A stretch of 33,468 nucleotides of DNA from Willaertia magna. Lineage: Eukaryota > Heterolobosea > Eutetramitea > Acrasida > Naegleriidae. Below the pieces are notes generated by a model. It did no database searches and was not told where the DNA came from. It saw nothing but the letters and a program-made list of their open reading frames with translations. The stretch is taken from contig CADWAF010005286.1 of assembly GCA_902984215.1 (NCBI GenBank), positions 1-33,468 of the forward strand, written 5' to 3'. This document shows, piece after piece, positions 17,901-27,556 of this stretch. A program made the position numbers and the translations under genes. The number at the start of each line of letters is the position of its first letter. Position 1 is the stretch's first letter.

Positions 17901-19238
17901 CATAAATACTACACTAGCCCAATATCCATCAAACAAATCTGTTAATCTTAATCCCATCCATGCAACACCAAATGCAAATAAAGGTACAATAAATAATTCT
18001 AAGAGTGGATAATCTTCTCTATCTAATAAATTCTCTAATGTTCTTCTATCAAAAGGTAAATTATAAACCTCTCCAAATAAAACAAATTTATATTTGTTAT
18101 CCATTGGTTTCTCCCCCTCTCCATCCTTTATAGTTGTACTATTATTATTTTGATTATTATTTATCTCTGTAACTGGTATAGACACTGACCCAGTATTATT
18201 GTTATTATTATTATTTGTTTCAGATTTAACTCCCATCTTTTCTTTCATTAATCTATCATATTCTACAGCTGTAACTTCCATTTCATAAGTTAAAATCTCT
18301 CCAAATTCATCTACATATTCAAAAAGAAAAGTTTTCATTTCGGAAGAGTCATTTGGTGGTGGAATTACTGAATCTGCAGTATCTGTAGGTCCATCAAATT
18401 GTGGAATTTCGATTTCTCCAATTTCAATTGTACCATTATTATTGTTATTATCTATTTCTGTTTCGGAAATATTTTCTCCTTCTTTTGTTTCTTCGTTATT
18501 TTCTCTTATTTCTTGAACTAAGTTGTTATTGTTTTGATATTCCACTACGGATATTCCTTGTTCATTGTCAATATTGACTTGTTGTTGTTGATTATTATTA
18601 GTTTCTTCTTCTAATTGTTCTTCAATTTTTGAAGTAGAAGTACTTTCTACCGGAAATTGTTCAATCTGTATTATATTTAATTCTTCATCTTTCTCTTGTT
18701 GTTGACTCGTTATTGTTGTTGTTATATTTTCATTATTGTTAGTAATTGTAGTATTATTATCTGTTTTATTGTTATTATTGTTATCCTCTTCAAGCCTATT
18801 CTTTCTTTTATGTTTTTTAACAATTCCTTTAGAATGCGTATCAAAAAAATAATGAAAATAAATATTAAAGGCTTTAATACCGAAAAATAATAAAAATATA
18901 AAACTGGAGTATATTATCTCTGCAAATATATTACCGAATCCAAATATCTATTGTTATCAAGTAGAATAATTATTATTGTAATAATAATTAAAAATATAAA
19001 AGTGATTAGTAATCAGATCATAGATGATTCGATCCCGATAATTATATTTTTTGTTAACAAAAAAATTAAAAAAAAATTGTAAAAAACGTACAAAGATAAA
19101 AAATAGAGGAAGAAGGAAAAGGAAACAATATAATGTGAAATGTATTAGATTAATAGCAAAATATGAATTAAATTCATAGTATAGACCTCCTGTTATTGTA
19201 TATATAAATTGTTTTATGAAAAATCTCAGTTCTTGCAT
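14906..19238 (-). CDS. PCNX: Pecanex-like multipass membrane protein, three exons
   Basis: Exons are 19238-19092, 18947-17731 and 17675-14906, giving 1377 aa. Intron 1 (144 nt, GTACGT...AATAG) is phase 0 and intron 2 (55 nt, GTAAGT...TTTAG) phase 2; both joins keep frame. Exon 1 encodes the pecanex start, G-G-L-Y-Y-E-F-N-S-Y-F, matching vertebrate 'GGWYYDPHQ', and the first membrane helix. Exon 2 adds a second helix, about 190 residues of Asn/Gln/Glu-rich cytosolic linker, then S-Q-F-S-L-I-K-S-P-Q-P-E-A-N-S-P. Exon 3 carries several helices, including G-A-K-A-L-A-L-Y and M-H-I-F-G-G, and ends in the pecanex C-terminal domain: T-G-R-R-A, G-D-Y-R-I-T-S, D-E-W-V-F-G-D, L-W-A-G-Q-Q-H-E-L-V-F-L, E-R-G-S-I-Q-N, D-Q-P-I-G-Y-P. 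Pecanex is an ER protein linked to Notch pathway maturation in flies; its biochemical activity is not established. Confidence 0.93.
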
Positions 19239-19700
19239 TTATTTTTTTTCTTTCTAGTTTATCTGTCATTTTTCTAGTTCCGTCAACATTATTTGAAAGA
19301 TGATGTAATCCATGTTCCTAATGAACCATTTGATGTTTGTTTCAATATCGCCTCTAAAATTTATTCTTACGCATAATAATACGCATTATCTTGAAATTTA
19401 TTTTCTATTAACGAGTTTGTATTTGCAGTCTCTTTAAGCTTTTGAATTGTTTTGTTGTTCCGGTTAGTTTATTCACATTTATTAAATTTGGGAGTTTACT
19501 AAATTATTGTTTTTCATCTCTTTTCCAGTTGGTCTTAAGAAGATTATGCAAAATCAAAGGTGTTATTAATTGTTGTGTTTTGCAATGAAATTCAAGGCAC
19601 AAACAGCCTCAATAAAGAGCAAGCGTTTTCTATTGTAAAAGAGTATAGTCAACTTTTGATACAAAAAACTAAAAAATTTTGTTGAAAAAAATATCCAAAA
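19239..19700. other. Divergent promoter region between PCNX and RPL39
   Basis: This 462-nt, AT-rich region has no supported gene. It contains short direct repeats (ACGCAT twice near 19370-19390) and pyrimidine-AG strings that could be acceptors of a noncoding leader intron for RPL39. I could not define such an intron. Confidence 0.4.
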
Positions 19701-19856
19701 ATGCCAGCAAACAAGTCCCTCTATAAGAAAATCAAGTTAGCCAAAAAGATGAAGCAAAACAGACCACTCCCATACTGGATTAGATTCAAGACAGATAACA
19801 CTATCAGATATAACGCAAAGAGAAGACATTGGAGAAGAACCAAGTTGAACTTATAA
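19701..19856 (+). CDS. RPL39: 60S ribosomal protein L39 (eL39)
   Basis: This complete 51-aa, intronless gene encodes one of the smallest ribosomal proteins. It starts M-P-A-N-K-S-L-Y and continues [19 protein letters not shown], then [19 protein letters not shown]. This matches eukaryotic eL39 nearly residue for residue at the same length. eL39 lines the lower part of the polypeptide exit tunnel of the large subunit. The ATG follows an A-rich leader. AATAAA lies at 19904-19909, about 48 nt after the stop. Codon use is more C/G-ending (AAG, CCA, ATC) than in neighbours, as expected for a very highly expressed gene. Confidence 0.98.
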   Translation: MPANKSLYKKIKLAKKMKQNRPLPYWIRFKTDNTIRYNAKRRHWRRTKLNL

Positions 19857-20062
19857 ACGGTTTCGCTTTTCTATATTTTTTGTTACATACTTCATTGTTT
19901 TTCAATAAAAAAGAGATTCTTCTCATTTTAAAATAAAAACTAATTTATTTTCTTTTCCTAAAACCATTAAAACAAGACATTCCAACACTACTGTTCTCCA
20001 TATCCATTTCCCTTCTTTCTTCTAACTTGTTTTGATTATTTACATTCTTTTGAAAGTAAAAA

Positions 20063-21568
20063 ATGTCTTCATCGGAAAGTATTGTTAAACCACCAGTTCA
20101 TGAATATAAAGAAAATATTGAAATATGTGATAATCCATTAACTACAAGATATGCAAGTAAAGAAATGAGTTTTAATTGGTCACCTAAAAAGAAATTTTCA
20201 ACTTGGAGAGAATTATGGTATGCTTTAGCAATTGAAGAAAAGGCTTTAGGATTATCTCAAATAACAGATGAACAATTAGAAGAAATGAAAAAACATTTAG
20301 AAATTTCCGAAGAAGAAATTGAAAAAGCAACGGAATATGAAAAGAAATTTAGACATGATGTTATGTCCCATATTCATAGCTTTGGTGATAGCTGCCCAAC
20401 TGCTAGATCTATTATCCATTTAGGAGCAACTAGTTGTTATGTTGGAGATAACACTGATCTTATTCAAATGAGAGATGGAATGAAGATTATTCAAACAAAA
20501 TTATTAAGGGTAATGCAATTACTTAAAATTTTTAGTTTAAAACATAAAGATCTACCTTGTTTAGGTTTTACTCATTTCCAACCTGCTCAACTTACAACTG
20601 TTGGAAAGCGTGCTACTTTATGGCTTCAGGATTTCCTTTTTGATTTTCAACAATTAGTTTTTCAATTAGATAATTTACCATGTAGAGGTGTTAAAGGTAC
20701 AACTGGTACACAAGCTAGTTTTTTACATCTTTTTAATGGAGATCATGAGAAGGTTAAACAATTAGATAATAATGTATGTAAACGTATTGGTTTTAAGAAA
20801 TCTATTGGTGTTAGTGGTCAAACTTATACAAGAAAGGTTGATTATCAAATTTTAAGTGTTCTTTCGCAAATTGCTCAATCTGCTCATAAGATGGCAACTG
20901 ATATTCGTTTATTAATGAGTATGAAAGAAATTGATGAACCTTTTGAAAAGAATCAAATTGGATCAAGTGCCATGGCATATAAAAGAAATCCAATGAGATG
21001 TGAACGTATTTGTTCACTAAGTAGATTTGTCATGTCACTTGTTGAAAATACTGCACAAACACATGCAAATCAATGGTTTGAAAGAACATTAGATGATTCT
21101 GCTAATCGTAGATTATCTTTACCTCAAGCATTCCTTGGTGTTGATGGTATTTTAAATATTGTTGCTAACGTTTGTAATGGTTTAGTTGTATGGCCTCTAG
21201 TTATTGAGAAACACGTTCAATCTGAATTACCTTTCATGGCAACTGAAAATATACTAATGGCAGCTGTCAAAGCAGGTGGAGATAGACAAACATTACATGA
21301 AGTTATTAGAGTTCACTCAATGGAGGCAGCTAGAAGAATGAAAGAAGAAGGTGCTGAAAATGATTTATTCCAAAGACTAGTTAATGATGAACACTTTAAG
21401 GCTGTTTTATCTGAGGAAAACATTAAGGAAATGTTAAATCCAAAACTTTATATTGGAAGAGCAGATAGACAAGTTGAGGAATTTATACTTAATGAGATTG
21501 ATATTATATTTGCTGAATATGAGGATCTAATTCCAGAAGCATCTAGGGATTACCAATTGACAGTGTAA
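20063..21568 (+). CDS. ADSL: Adenylosuccinate lyase
   Basis: Single-exon 501-aa protein from ATG 20063. It catalyses two beta-eliminations in purine synthesis: SAICAR to AICAR plus fumarate, and adenylosuccinate to AMP plus fumarate. The fumarase/aspartase superfamily regions are present in order: H119-L-G-A-T-S-C-Y-V-G-D-N-T-D, then T-H171-F-Q-P-A-Q-L-T-T-V-G-K-R with the catalytic histidine, and the flexible signature loop G-S301-S302-A-M-A-Y-K-R-N-P-M-R with the catalytic serine. The long helical C-terminal domain contains F-M-A-T-E-N. It is the eukaryotic (human-like, 484 aa) rather than bacterial short form. The stop lies only 9 nt from the stop of the convergent SUV3 gene, and AATAAA at 21572-21577 falls in that gap. 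Confidence 0.97.
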   Translation: MSSSESIVKPPVHEYKENIEICDNPLTTRYASKEMSFNWSPKKKFSTWRELWYALAIEEKALGLSQITDEQLEEMKKHLEISEEEIEKATEYEKKFRHDVMSHIHSFGDSCPTARSIIHLGATSCYVGDNTDLIQMRDGMKIIQTKLLRVMQLLKIFSLKHKDLPCLGFTHFQPAQLTTVGKRATLWLQDFLFDFQQLVFQLDNLPCRGVKGTTGTQASFLHLFNGDHEKVKQLDNNVCKRIGFKKSIGVSGQTYTRKVDYQILSVLSQIAQSAHKMATDIRLLMSMKEIDEPFEKNQIGSSAMAYKRNPMRCERICSLSRFVMSLVENTAQTHANQWFERTLDDSANRRLSLPQAFLGVDGILNIVANVCNGLVVWPLVIEKHVQSELPFMATENILMAAVKAGGDRQTLHEVIRVHSMEAARRMKEEGAENDLFQRLVNDEHFKAVLSEENIKEMLNPKLYIGRADRQVEEFILNEIDIIFAEYEDLIPEASRDYQLTV

Positions 21569-21577
21569 TTCAATAAA

Positions 21578-24103
21578 TTACATATTGTAATCTTTTAAGA
21601 ATTTTCTAATATCCTTCTTTTCTTTACCACTGAATTGTCGTTTCTTGTCATAGCCACCTTTTAATTGGGTTCCTCTTGTTCTGTACCCATCGCGTCTTTG
21701 TCTCGAACGATCTCTTTCTCTTGCTTCTTGACGTTCTTTTCTCTTTTGTAATCTATCCAGTGCTGATGTACGTTTTAGTGCTGTTTCAATTAGTTCTCTG
21801 CAAATTTCTTGATAATCAAAAGCTAATTCTCTTTCATGGAATGTACCTATACGATAACTTAGCCAACAATATGTATTTAAACATTTATATACAGTTTCTA
21901 GTTCTTTTAATTTATCTAATGAGTCTATAGGTAGTAATTTGTTTGGATTTTTAATAAGCAAAGGTACTTTTGCACCAGTGCTGTATATCTTTGCCCATCT
22001 ATAACATAATTCTTTTGCCATATCATCTCTATCATCAAAAGGTGCCTTAATAAAGGTCATCCTCTCCATAGTTGACAAATCTTCAATAGGATGTAAAACA
22101 TTAGCTAAAACTTTCTTTTGTTCTAAATTACACATAAAATATTTTCCTTCGTTTACTTGTGACATTTCATAAAAGTTTTCAAGAATTGTACTTAACCTTA
22201 CTCTCTTAGGTCCTCCTTCATACTTTTTAGCAAAGTAATCAATTTGTTCGTCAGTTGGGAAAAGTCCAGCTCTTAAATCATCTTCTTCACAAAAGACGTC
22301 ATACTTAAATGCATCTTTAATTATTTTACAATCACCCTTGCTAAAGGCTGTTACCTCACCTTCAGATGTTTTTGTACCAAACCTTCCTGCACGACCTGCA
22401 ATTTGTTTTGTTTCGTGAGGTGTCAGTAATCTTTGTTCAAAACCATCATACTTCTCAACAGCACTAAATATAACTCTTTTGATATTCAAGTTAAGTCCCA
22501 TACCAATGGCATCTGTAGCAACAAGCACATCATAAGCTGAATTCTCATTATTGAAAAGAGCGGCTTGTGCTATACGAGTTTGTGGTGGTAGTCCTCCATA
22601 CACAACACAAACCTTTAATTTAGTGGTATTTTCAATTTCAGTTTTATATTTGAAAACTTCCTTTCTTGAAAAACACACAATGCAATCACCCTTTTCCAAT
22701 TGTTGTAAGGATTTGACGGTTGGCTTAGATGTTATTTTCAATGGCGTCAATCTATCATAAGTATTAACTTCTAATTCATCGCCTGTATCGTCACAAAGTT
22801 TTTGTACTAATTTTAAAACTCTTGGTTCACCACATATGTGTATTTCAGCAGCTCTCACACCAAGCAAAGCTCTTGTCCAACTCCATCCTCTTTCAGTATC
22901 TGTTATCAACTGGATTTCATCAATAACAGCAACGTCATATTCCTTAGAAATATCAGCCATCTCAGTTGTAGAACAAGTATGTGTGGCTTCATCATTTTCA
23001 ATCTTAAAATCTCCTGTGACTAATTGACAATTCTCAATAGGTTCATCTCCCGTTGTTAATTTTAGATATGCCTCAGTTGCCAACAATCTTAATGGTGAAC
23101 AATAAATACCAGTCTTTGCTTTTCTTAAAGCTTTAAAAGCATTATAAGTTTTACCTGAATTTGTAGGACCAGAATGAAAGATAATCTTTCTTTTCATTGC
23201 TCTTGCACCTGGATATAATTCATGAGGTTGCGTTAAATCAGTTATTCTAATCATCTCTTCTTCTTCAAGTTGTTCGCCCAATTCATTTAAATATAAATTC
23301 CACATTAAATCTAAAGCCTCCCCTGACTTTCTAGCACTATGAAAAGCCTTTTTAATCTTTTGACGTTGTTTTTCATCTTCAAAATTATGTAATATTGTAT
23401 ACTTAAATGAATTTAAAGAGTTTCTATATTCTTCCATATCTTCTAAACCATGTTCTTTTACTGTTTCAAATTTATCTTTCATATGAAGTAATTGATTAAT
23501 TAATGAAACTAAATATTCTTCATTAATTGGTCCAGAGTATTCAATAAAACTAGTATTTGAATTTAATTGATTATTGCTATCTTTTGTTTCATATTCATTA
23601 TCTAAAATGTCTTCATTTCTGTATTGAATTTCTTTTGGTTCTAAATTATTCTCTTTATTTTCTAAATCTTCAATAATACTATCTAATTCTTCAAATAATT
23701 CTTCGTCATCTTTAGGTAAATTAATTTTATCTTTAGGTTTTGAGTTAAATAAATTTGTGGTATAGGAGCGGTATTGATTACTATTATAACTGATATTAAA
23801 TATTGGTAAATAAATATAAATATCCGCTTGTTTTATGTTATTCCTATGAAAAGAATTATTTATTATTTGTTGAGAAATAGAGTTTGAAATAAATTCATCT
23901 TGGTCAACTCCGATATTATTATTATTATTTAAAATCTTTTCATTGAAAATAGATGGTTTAAAATTTAATGAATTACTACTTCCTATAGATACTTTCGCCT
24001 TGTTTAAACTTCCACCACAAGTCTTATTGTTCACAAATCCCACAACCACTTTTTTCAAGCCTTTGGTTGATTTCAACATTTTTTTCGGAGCTAAAATTAA
24101 CAT
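21578..24103 (-). CDS. SUPV3L1: Mitochondrial ATP-dependent RNA helicase SUV3
   Basis: Single-exon 841-aa protein from ATG 24103; a second in-frame Met lies at residue 9. The first 45 residues are basic and hydroxyl-rich with almost no acids, consistent with a mitochondrial presequence, followed by a Glu/Asn-rich linker to about residue 190. The Ski2-like/SUV3 core shows Walker A H-S-G312-P-T-N-S-G-K318-T319, Walker B V-I-D395-E-I-Q, T-G-D, C-S-P-L-R-L-L-A, V-V-Y-G-G-L-P-P, V-A-T-D-A-I-G-M-G-L-N-L and motif VI Q-I-A-G-R-A-G-R-F-G (567-576). SUV3 C-terminal helices follow, and the protein ends in a basic Arg/Lys-rich tail. In yeast and human SUV3 works with an exoribonuclease or PNPase in mitochondrial RNA turnover. 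No AATAAA is seen downstream in its own sense, so its 3' end probably lies within ADSL. Confidence 0.95.
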   Translation of the reverse strand: MLILAPKKMLKSTKGLKKVVVGFVNNKTCGGSLNKAKVSIGSSNSLNFKPSIFNEKILNNNNNIGVDQDEFISNSISQQIINNSFHRNNIKQADIYIYLPIFNISYNSNQYRSYTTNLFNSKPKDKINLPKDDEELFEELDSIIEDLENKENNLEPKEIQYRNEDILDNEYETKDSNNQLNSNTSFIEYSGPINEEYLVSLINQLLHMKDKFETVKEHGLEDMEEYRNSLNSFKYTILHNFEDEKQRQKIKKAFHSARKSGEALDLMWNLYLNELGEQLEEEEMIRITDLTQPHELYPGARAMKRKIIFHSGPTNSGKTYNAFKALRKAKTGIYCSPLRLLATEAYLKLTTGDEPIENCQLVTGDFKIENDEATHTCSTTEMADISKEYDVAVIDEIQLITDTERGWSWTRALLGVRAAEIHICGEPRVLKLVQKLCDDTGDELEVNTYDRLTPLKITSKPTVKSLQQLEKGDCIVCFSRKEVFKYKTEIENTTKLKVCVVYGGLPPQTRIAQAALFNNENSAYDVLVATDAIGMGLNLNIKRVIFSAVEKYDGFEQRLLTPHETKQIAGRAGRFGTKTSEGEVTAFSKGDCKIIKDAFKYDVFCEEDDLRAGLFPTDEQIDYFAKKYEGGPKRVRLSTILENFYEMSQVNEGKYFMCNLEQKKVLANVLHPIEDLSTMERMTFIKAPFDDRDDMAKELCYRWAKIYSTGAKVPLLIKNPNKLLPIDSLDKLKELETVYKCLNTYCWLSYRIGTFHERELAFDYQEICRELIETALKRTSALDRLQKRKERQEARERDRSRQRRDGYRTRGTQLKGGYDKKRQFSGKEKKDIRKFLKDYNM

Positions 24104-24438
24104 TTAGTGCATTCAACAATTTTGATTTAACTTGCTTTATGATTCAATTAGTTCAAATAATCATTCACTTCCTTTCATCCCTCAACAAGACATTGGGTAA
24201 TAATAAATAATATTGTTTCATTTTGGCTTCACCATTTGTTGAACCCAAAAGGGCTTACGTTTATCGTTCTGAATCAACATTTTTGCGGAATTATTTGAAA
24301 AAAAGACCAAAGAAGAGTATAGAAAGCTATTTTTCTTTAAAATTTTTTTTCTCAAAAAGCGGTCTTCTCTTCAAGCCTACTTTTTTTCTACTTCTTATAT
24401 TATAATTATTCTACCATCTATTTTCATTGATAATAATA
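24104..24438. other. Divergent promoter region between SUV3 and the USP22-like gene
   Basis: This 335-nt stretch is AT-rich with T-runs near the downstream gene. A 60-codon frame here lacks an ATG start and homology, so I leave it out. No RNA gene is seen. Confidence 0.45.
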
Positions 24439-26067
24439 ATGATTACATGTTCACATTTTGATGAGTTTATAGTGAAGTTTAAAGATGAAGAAATTGTTCA
24501 ACCAAGTATGAAAAGAAAAAAGAAGAAGGAAGAAGAAAATAATTTTTCTTCTTATATGATAGAATTAACTGTTTTAAATTCGAAACTTTCTTCTTTTTAC
24601 TCAAACCCATCCACTTTTCAAAAAAATCAACATAATTGCTGTAATTCTTTTAATTTTAACAGTGAATACGTCATGTGTTCCACTTGTTATTCAACCTTTC
24701 CTTTACCCATGAAAGAAAAGAATAATCAATCCACCTCTTCTTCTTGTCATCTTAATTCAACAAAACAATTAATTATGGAATATCCAACGACTTGTTTGTA
24801 TTGTAAAAAACAAGTAATACATTTTTATTTAAGCCAAAAAGAATTTTATTGTCTTTCTTGTAAAGAATTTATAATTTTTGACAATGATAGTGTGAAATAT
24901 AATTTACTACCTTGTTTACGATCAACTAAAAAGAAAAACACTTTAAAATCTGTAACACCTATTACCTCACCTACTACCATTAATAATAACAATACAAAAT
25001 CTGTAACACCTACTACCACCACTACTTCTATTGTAAAGAAAAATAATTTATCATCTTTAAATGGACTAAGAGGAATGATAAATTTAGGAAGTACTTGCTT
25101 TATGAATTGTATTTTACAAACACTTTGTCATAATCCAATTTTACGTAAATATTATTTATCTGGAATCCCAACAAAAATTGTAAAAGAAATTGAAAATATG
25201 GAAAAAATTAAATTAACAAAAGAATTAAAAACATTTATTTCAATTAATTACGTTATTCATGAAATGTTTAATGAAATATTTATTTTAAACCAAACAAAGA
25301 AATCACCATTTGTACCGCATAAATTTTTGTATACAATGTGGAATGCAGCTGAACATTTAGCTTTAAACCAACAACAAGATGCTCATGAGTTTTATATTGC
25401 TCTCTTAGATTCTTTATGTCCAATAAGGTTACCTGAAACATCCCAAAAGTTATTTATTGAACCTATTTTTAAAGGAGAATTACAATCTGATATAAAATGT
25501 TTGAATTGTGGTTCAATTTCTACAACTTTAGAACCATTTATGGATATTTCATTATCTTTAAATAGAGATAAAGGAGATGATGAATTTGAATCATTAAATG
25601 AATGTTTAGATCATTTTACAAAAAGTGAAAAACTTGAATCAGATTCATATAAATGTCAGTATTGTGTAATGAAGGGAAAATGTACAAAACAATTAAGATT
25701 TAAAACATTACCTGGTGTATTATGTTTTCACTTTAAAAGATTTGAACAATTAGAAAAGAGAAAGAATGTTACTAGTTATAAGATTGATGATTTTATAAGT
25801 TATCCTTCTTCTATTGATATGACTAGTTACATGTTTGATTCAGATGTGAAGAAGGATAGTCCTGAGAAAAAGAAGAATAATGATTATTATTTATATTCAG
25901 TAGTTGCTCATTCAGGGGACTTAGATACTGGACATTATACTTGTTTTATAAAACATAATGGAAATTGGTATTTATGTAATGATGATTTTATTTATTATGC
26001 AAGTGAAGAAGATGCATTAAGTGCAGAAGCTTATTTATTATTTTATGCAAAGAAAGAGGAAGATTAA
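24439..26067 (+). CDS. USP22: Ubiquitin-specific protease, USP22/Ubp8 (SAGA) type
   Basis: Single-exon 542-aa protein; the frame is open earlier, but the first ATG is 24439. The N-terminal zinc-finger UBP domain (1-160) starts T-C-S-H-F and has C-C, C-S-T-C, C-L-Y-C and C-L-S-C pairs, as in USP22. A basic Thr/Asn-rich linker (162-208) leads to the catalytic domain. The Cys box is G-M-I-N-L-G-S-T-C220-F-M-N-C. Q-Q-D-A-H-E-F and L-Q-S-D-I-K-C-L-N-C follow, then a second zinc-ribbon C-x-x-C and C-F-H-F-K-R-F-E. The His box is S-G-D-L-D-T-G-H499-Y-T-C-F, with Asp near 515. The match to USP22 runs throughout (T-K-Q-L, I-D-M-T, A-Y-L-L-F-Y). It should remove ubiquitin from histone H2B in the SAGA deubiquitinase module. 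Confidence 0.9.
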   Translation: MITCSHFDEFIVKFKDEEIVQPSMKRKKKKEEENNFSSYMIELTVLNSKLSSFYSNPSTFQKNQHNCCNSFNFNSEYVMCSTCYSTFPLPMKEKNNQSTSSSCHLNSTKQLIMEYPTTCLYCKKQVIHFYLSQKEFYCLSCKEFIIFDNDSVKYNLLPCLRSTKKKNTLKSVTPITSPTTINNNNTKSVTPTTTTTSIVKKNNLSSLNGLRGMINLGSTCFMNCILQTLCHNPILRKYYLSGIPTKIVKEIENMEKIKLTKELKTFISINYVIHEMFNEIFILNQTKKSPFVPHKFLYTMWNAAEHLALNQQQDAHEFYIALLDSLCPIRLPETSQKLFIEPIFKGELQSDIKCLNCGSISTTLEPFMDISLSLNRDKGDDEFESLNECLDHFTKSEKLESDSYKCQYCVMKGKCTKQLRFKTLPGVLCFHFKRFEQLEKRKNVTSYKIDDFISYPSSIDMTSYMFDSDVKKDSPEKKKNNDYYLYSVVAHSGDLDTGHYTCFIKHNGNWYLCNDDFIYYASEEDALSAEAYLLFYAKKEED

Positions 26068-26279
26068 GTTAATTAAAAGATTAATTCTCAAAATTCTAAT
26101 TCTTTGTTATTGTTGTGTTTAAAGATATTATGAAAATCATCGTTCCGAGACAATACGGGCAGATGAAGGCATTTCTTTGCGCATTGTAAACGAATTGGTC
26201 AACTAGTAGCAAAAAATGAAAAATTCAATTTTTTTTGCGTAAAAAAAATAGTAAAATAACCACTAGCCGTAACATAACA

Positions 26280-26758
26280 ATGAGCTCAAAGACTACCAAG
26301 GAAACAACAGTTGCACCAACCACACAAGGACAAAGTGGAAAGGTAAATATCATTCATTTTCATTCTTCTAATAAAAAACTATTGAATTAGAAAAAATCTG
26401 GTGAAAATATTAATGCTCGTTTACAATTAGTTATTAAATCAGGAAAATACAGTTTAGGATATAAAGAAACCATGAGAAATTTAAGATTAGCAAAAGCTAA
26501 ATTAGTTGTTGTTGCAAATAATATCCCTCCAATCAGAAAATCTGAAATTGAATATTACTCCATGTTATCCCATGCAGATATTTATTTCTATCCAGGAAGT
26601 AAGTAATTCTTTTGAAATATTATTTTTTAACCTTTATTTTAGACAACGTTGAACTCGGTACTGCTTGTGGTAAATATCACGGTGTTGGTGTTATGACAGT
26701 CCAAGATGCAGGTGACTCAGATATCATCAGAGCAGTTAAATTAATGCAAAGTCAATAA
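26280..26758 (+). CDS. RPL30: 60S ribosomal protein L30 (eL30), three exons
   Basis: Exons are 26280-26342, 26391-26598 and 26643-26758, giving 128 aa. Introns of 48 nt (GTAAAT...TTAG, phase 0) and 44 nt (GTAAGT...TTTTAG, phase 1) are supported by the restored protein. Diagnostic stretches are [23 protein letters not shown], then [11 protein letters not shown], and across the second junction [15 protein letters not shown], then D-A-G-D-S-D-I-I-R. eL30 is a kink-turn-binding protein of the large subunit; in yeast it also represses splicing of its own transcript. The N-terminus has about a dozen extra Thr-rich residues compared with human (115 aa). AATAAA overlaps the stop codon. Confidence 0.97.
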
Positions 26759-26759
26759 A
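26754..26759 (+). promoter_or_regulatory. Candidate poly(A) signal overlapping the RPL30 stop codon
   Basis: AATAAA includes the TAA stop at 26756-26758, in the same C-AATAAA-T context as the riboside-kinase-like gene. Function is inferred from the motif. Confidence 0.4.
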
Positions 26760-26877
26760 TTTCCCAGTTTTTCTATAAATAATAAAAAAATATTAAATTA
26801 TAACTTGTACTTTTTCATCTTGTTGAAGTTGTAGGAATAGGTTGCTGAAAAGGTTATCTTCGGAATCAACATTAAAA

Positions 26878-27462
26878 ATGTCTTCATCATCGTCTTCTAG
26901 TAGAACTTTACCTCCAATCCATGATTTAGTTCCTTTGATGAGAAATCCGAATAATCCAGTTGTGTTTTTTGATGTAAGTATAGGAAATCATCCTGCGGGT
27001 AGAATAAAAATCGAACTATTTGCTGATGTTGTACCTAAAACTGCAGAAAATATAAGGCAATTCTGTACTGGTGAATATAAAAGAAATGGATTACCGGTTG
27101 GATATAAAGGTTGTGCATTTCATAGAGTTATTAAAGATTTCATGATTCAAGGTGGGGATTTTATTAATGGAGATGGAACTGGTTCTTTTAGTATTTACGG
27201 AACGAACCAATTTGATGATGAAAACTTTACAATTAAACATAATAAACCTGGATTAATGTCAATGGCAAATAGTGGACCAAATACTAATGGATGTCAATGG
27301 TTTATTACAACTACCCAAACACCTTGGTTAGATGGCAAACATGTAGTTGTTGGTTCTGTATTAGAAGGCTTTGAAGTTGTTAAAAAAGTTGAAAATGTTT
27401 CTGTAGGTAAAGCTCATCGTCCTAAAATACCTTGTGTTATAACAGAATGTGGAGAACTATAA
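26878..27462 (+). CDS. PPIH: Cyclophilin, PPIH-type peptidyl-prolyl isomerase
   Basis: Single-exon 194-aa protein. The frame opens earlier, but the first ATG is 26878, 120 nt after the RPL30 stop. A Ser-rich N-terminal extension (about 25 aa) precedes the cyclophilin domain, which starts [11 protein letters not shown], identical in pattern to human PPIH. All active-site residues of cyclophilin A are kept: R83, F88, M89, Q91, A130, F142, W150, L151 and H155 (CypA R55, F60, M61, Q63, A101, F113, W121, L122, H126). [12 protein letters not shown] and the end V-I-T-E-C-G-E-L also match PPIH. PPIH binds Prp4 and assists the U4/U6.U5 tri-snRNP. Assignment to PPIH over other small cyclophilins rests on this closer match. 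Confidence 0.92.
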   Translation: MSSSSSSSRTLPPIHDLVPLMRNPNNPVVFFDVSIGNHPAGRIKIELFADVVPKTAENIRQFCTGEYKRNGLPVGYKGCAFHRVIKDFMIQGGDFINGDGTGSFSIYGTNQFDDENFTIKHNKPGLMSMANSGPNTNGCQWFITTTQTPWLDGKHVVVGSVLEGFEVVKKVENVSVGKAHRPKIPCVITECGEL

Positions 27463-27556
27463 AACAATTTCATTATTAACAATTCCGATAACAAAATGTT
27501 AAGCTTTTAATGTTGTCATCTATTCTTTAAAATTATTGTAAAACTTTTGTGAAAAA

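Noticed and set aside
19015..19045. B-box-like GATTCGATCCC inside pecanex intron 1, suggesting a tRNA
   Set aside because: No acceptor, D or anticodon stems can be drawn around it, and the flanks are A/T runs.
19290..19400. GATGATG sequence resembling a C box of a C/D snoRNA upstream of RPL39
   Set aside because: No CTGA D box at a fitting distance and no terminal stem.
24223..24405. 60-codon plus-strand frame upstream of the USP22-like gene
   Set aside because: It lacks an ATG start, is in low-complexity promoter sequence and resembles nothing.
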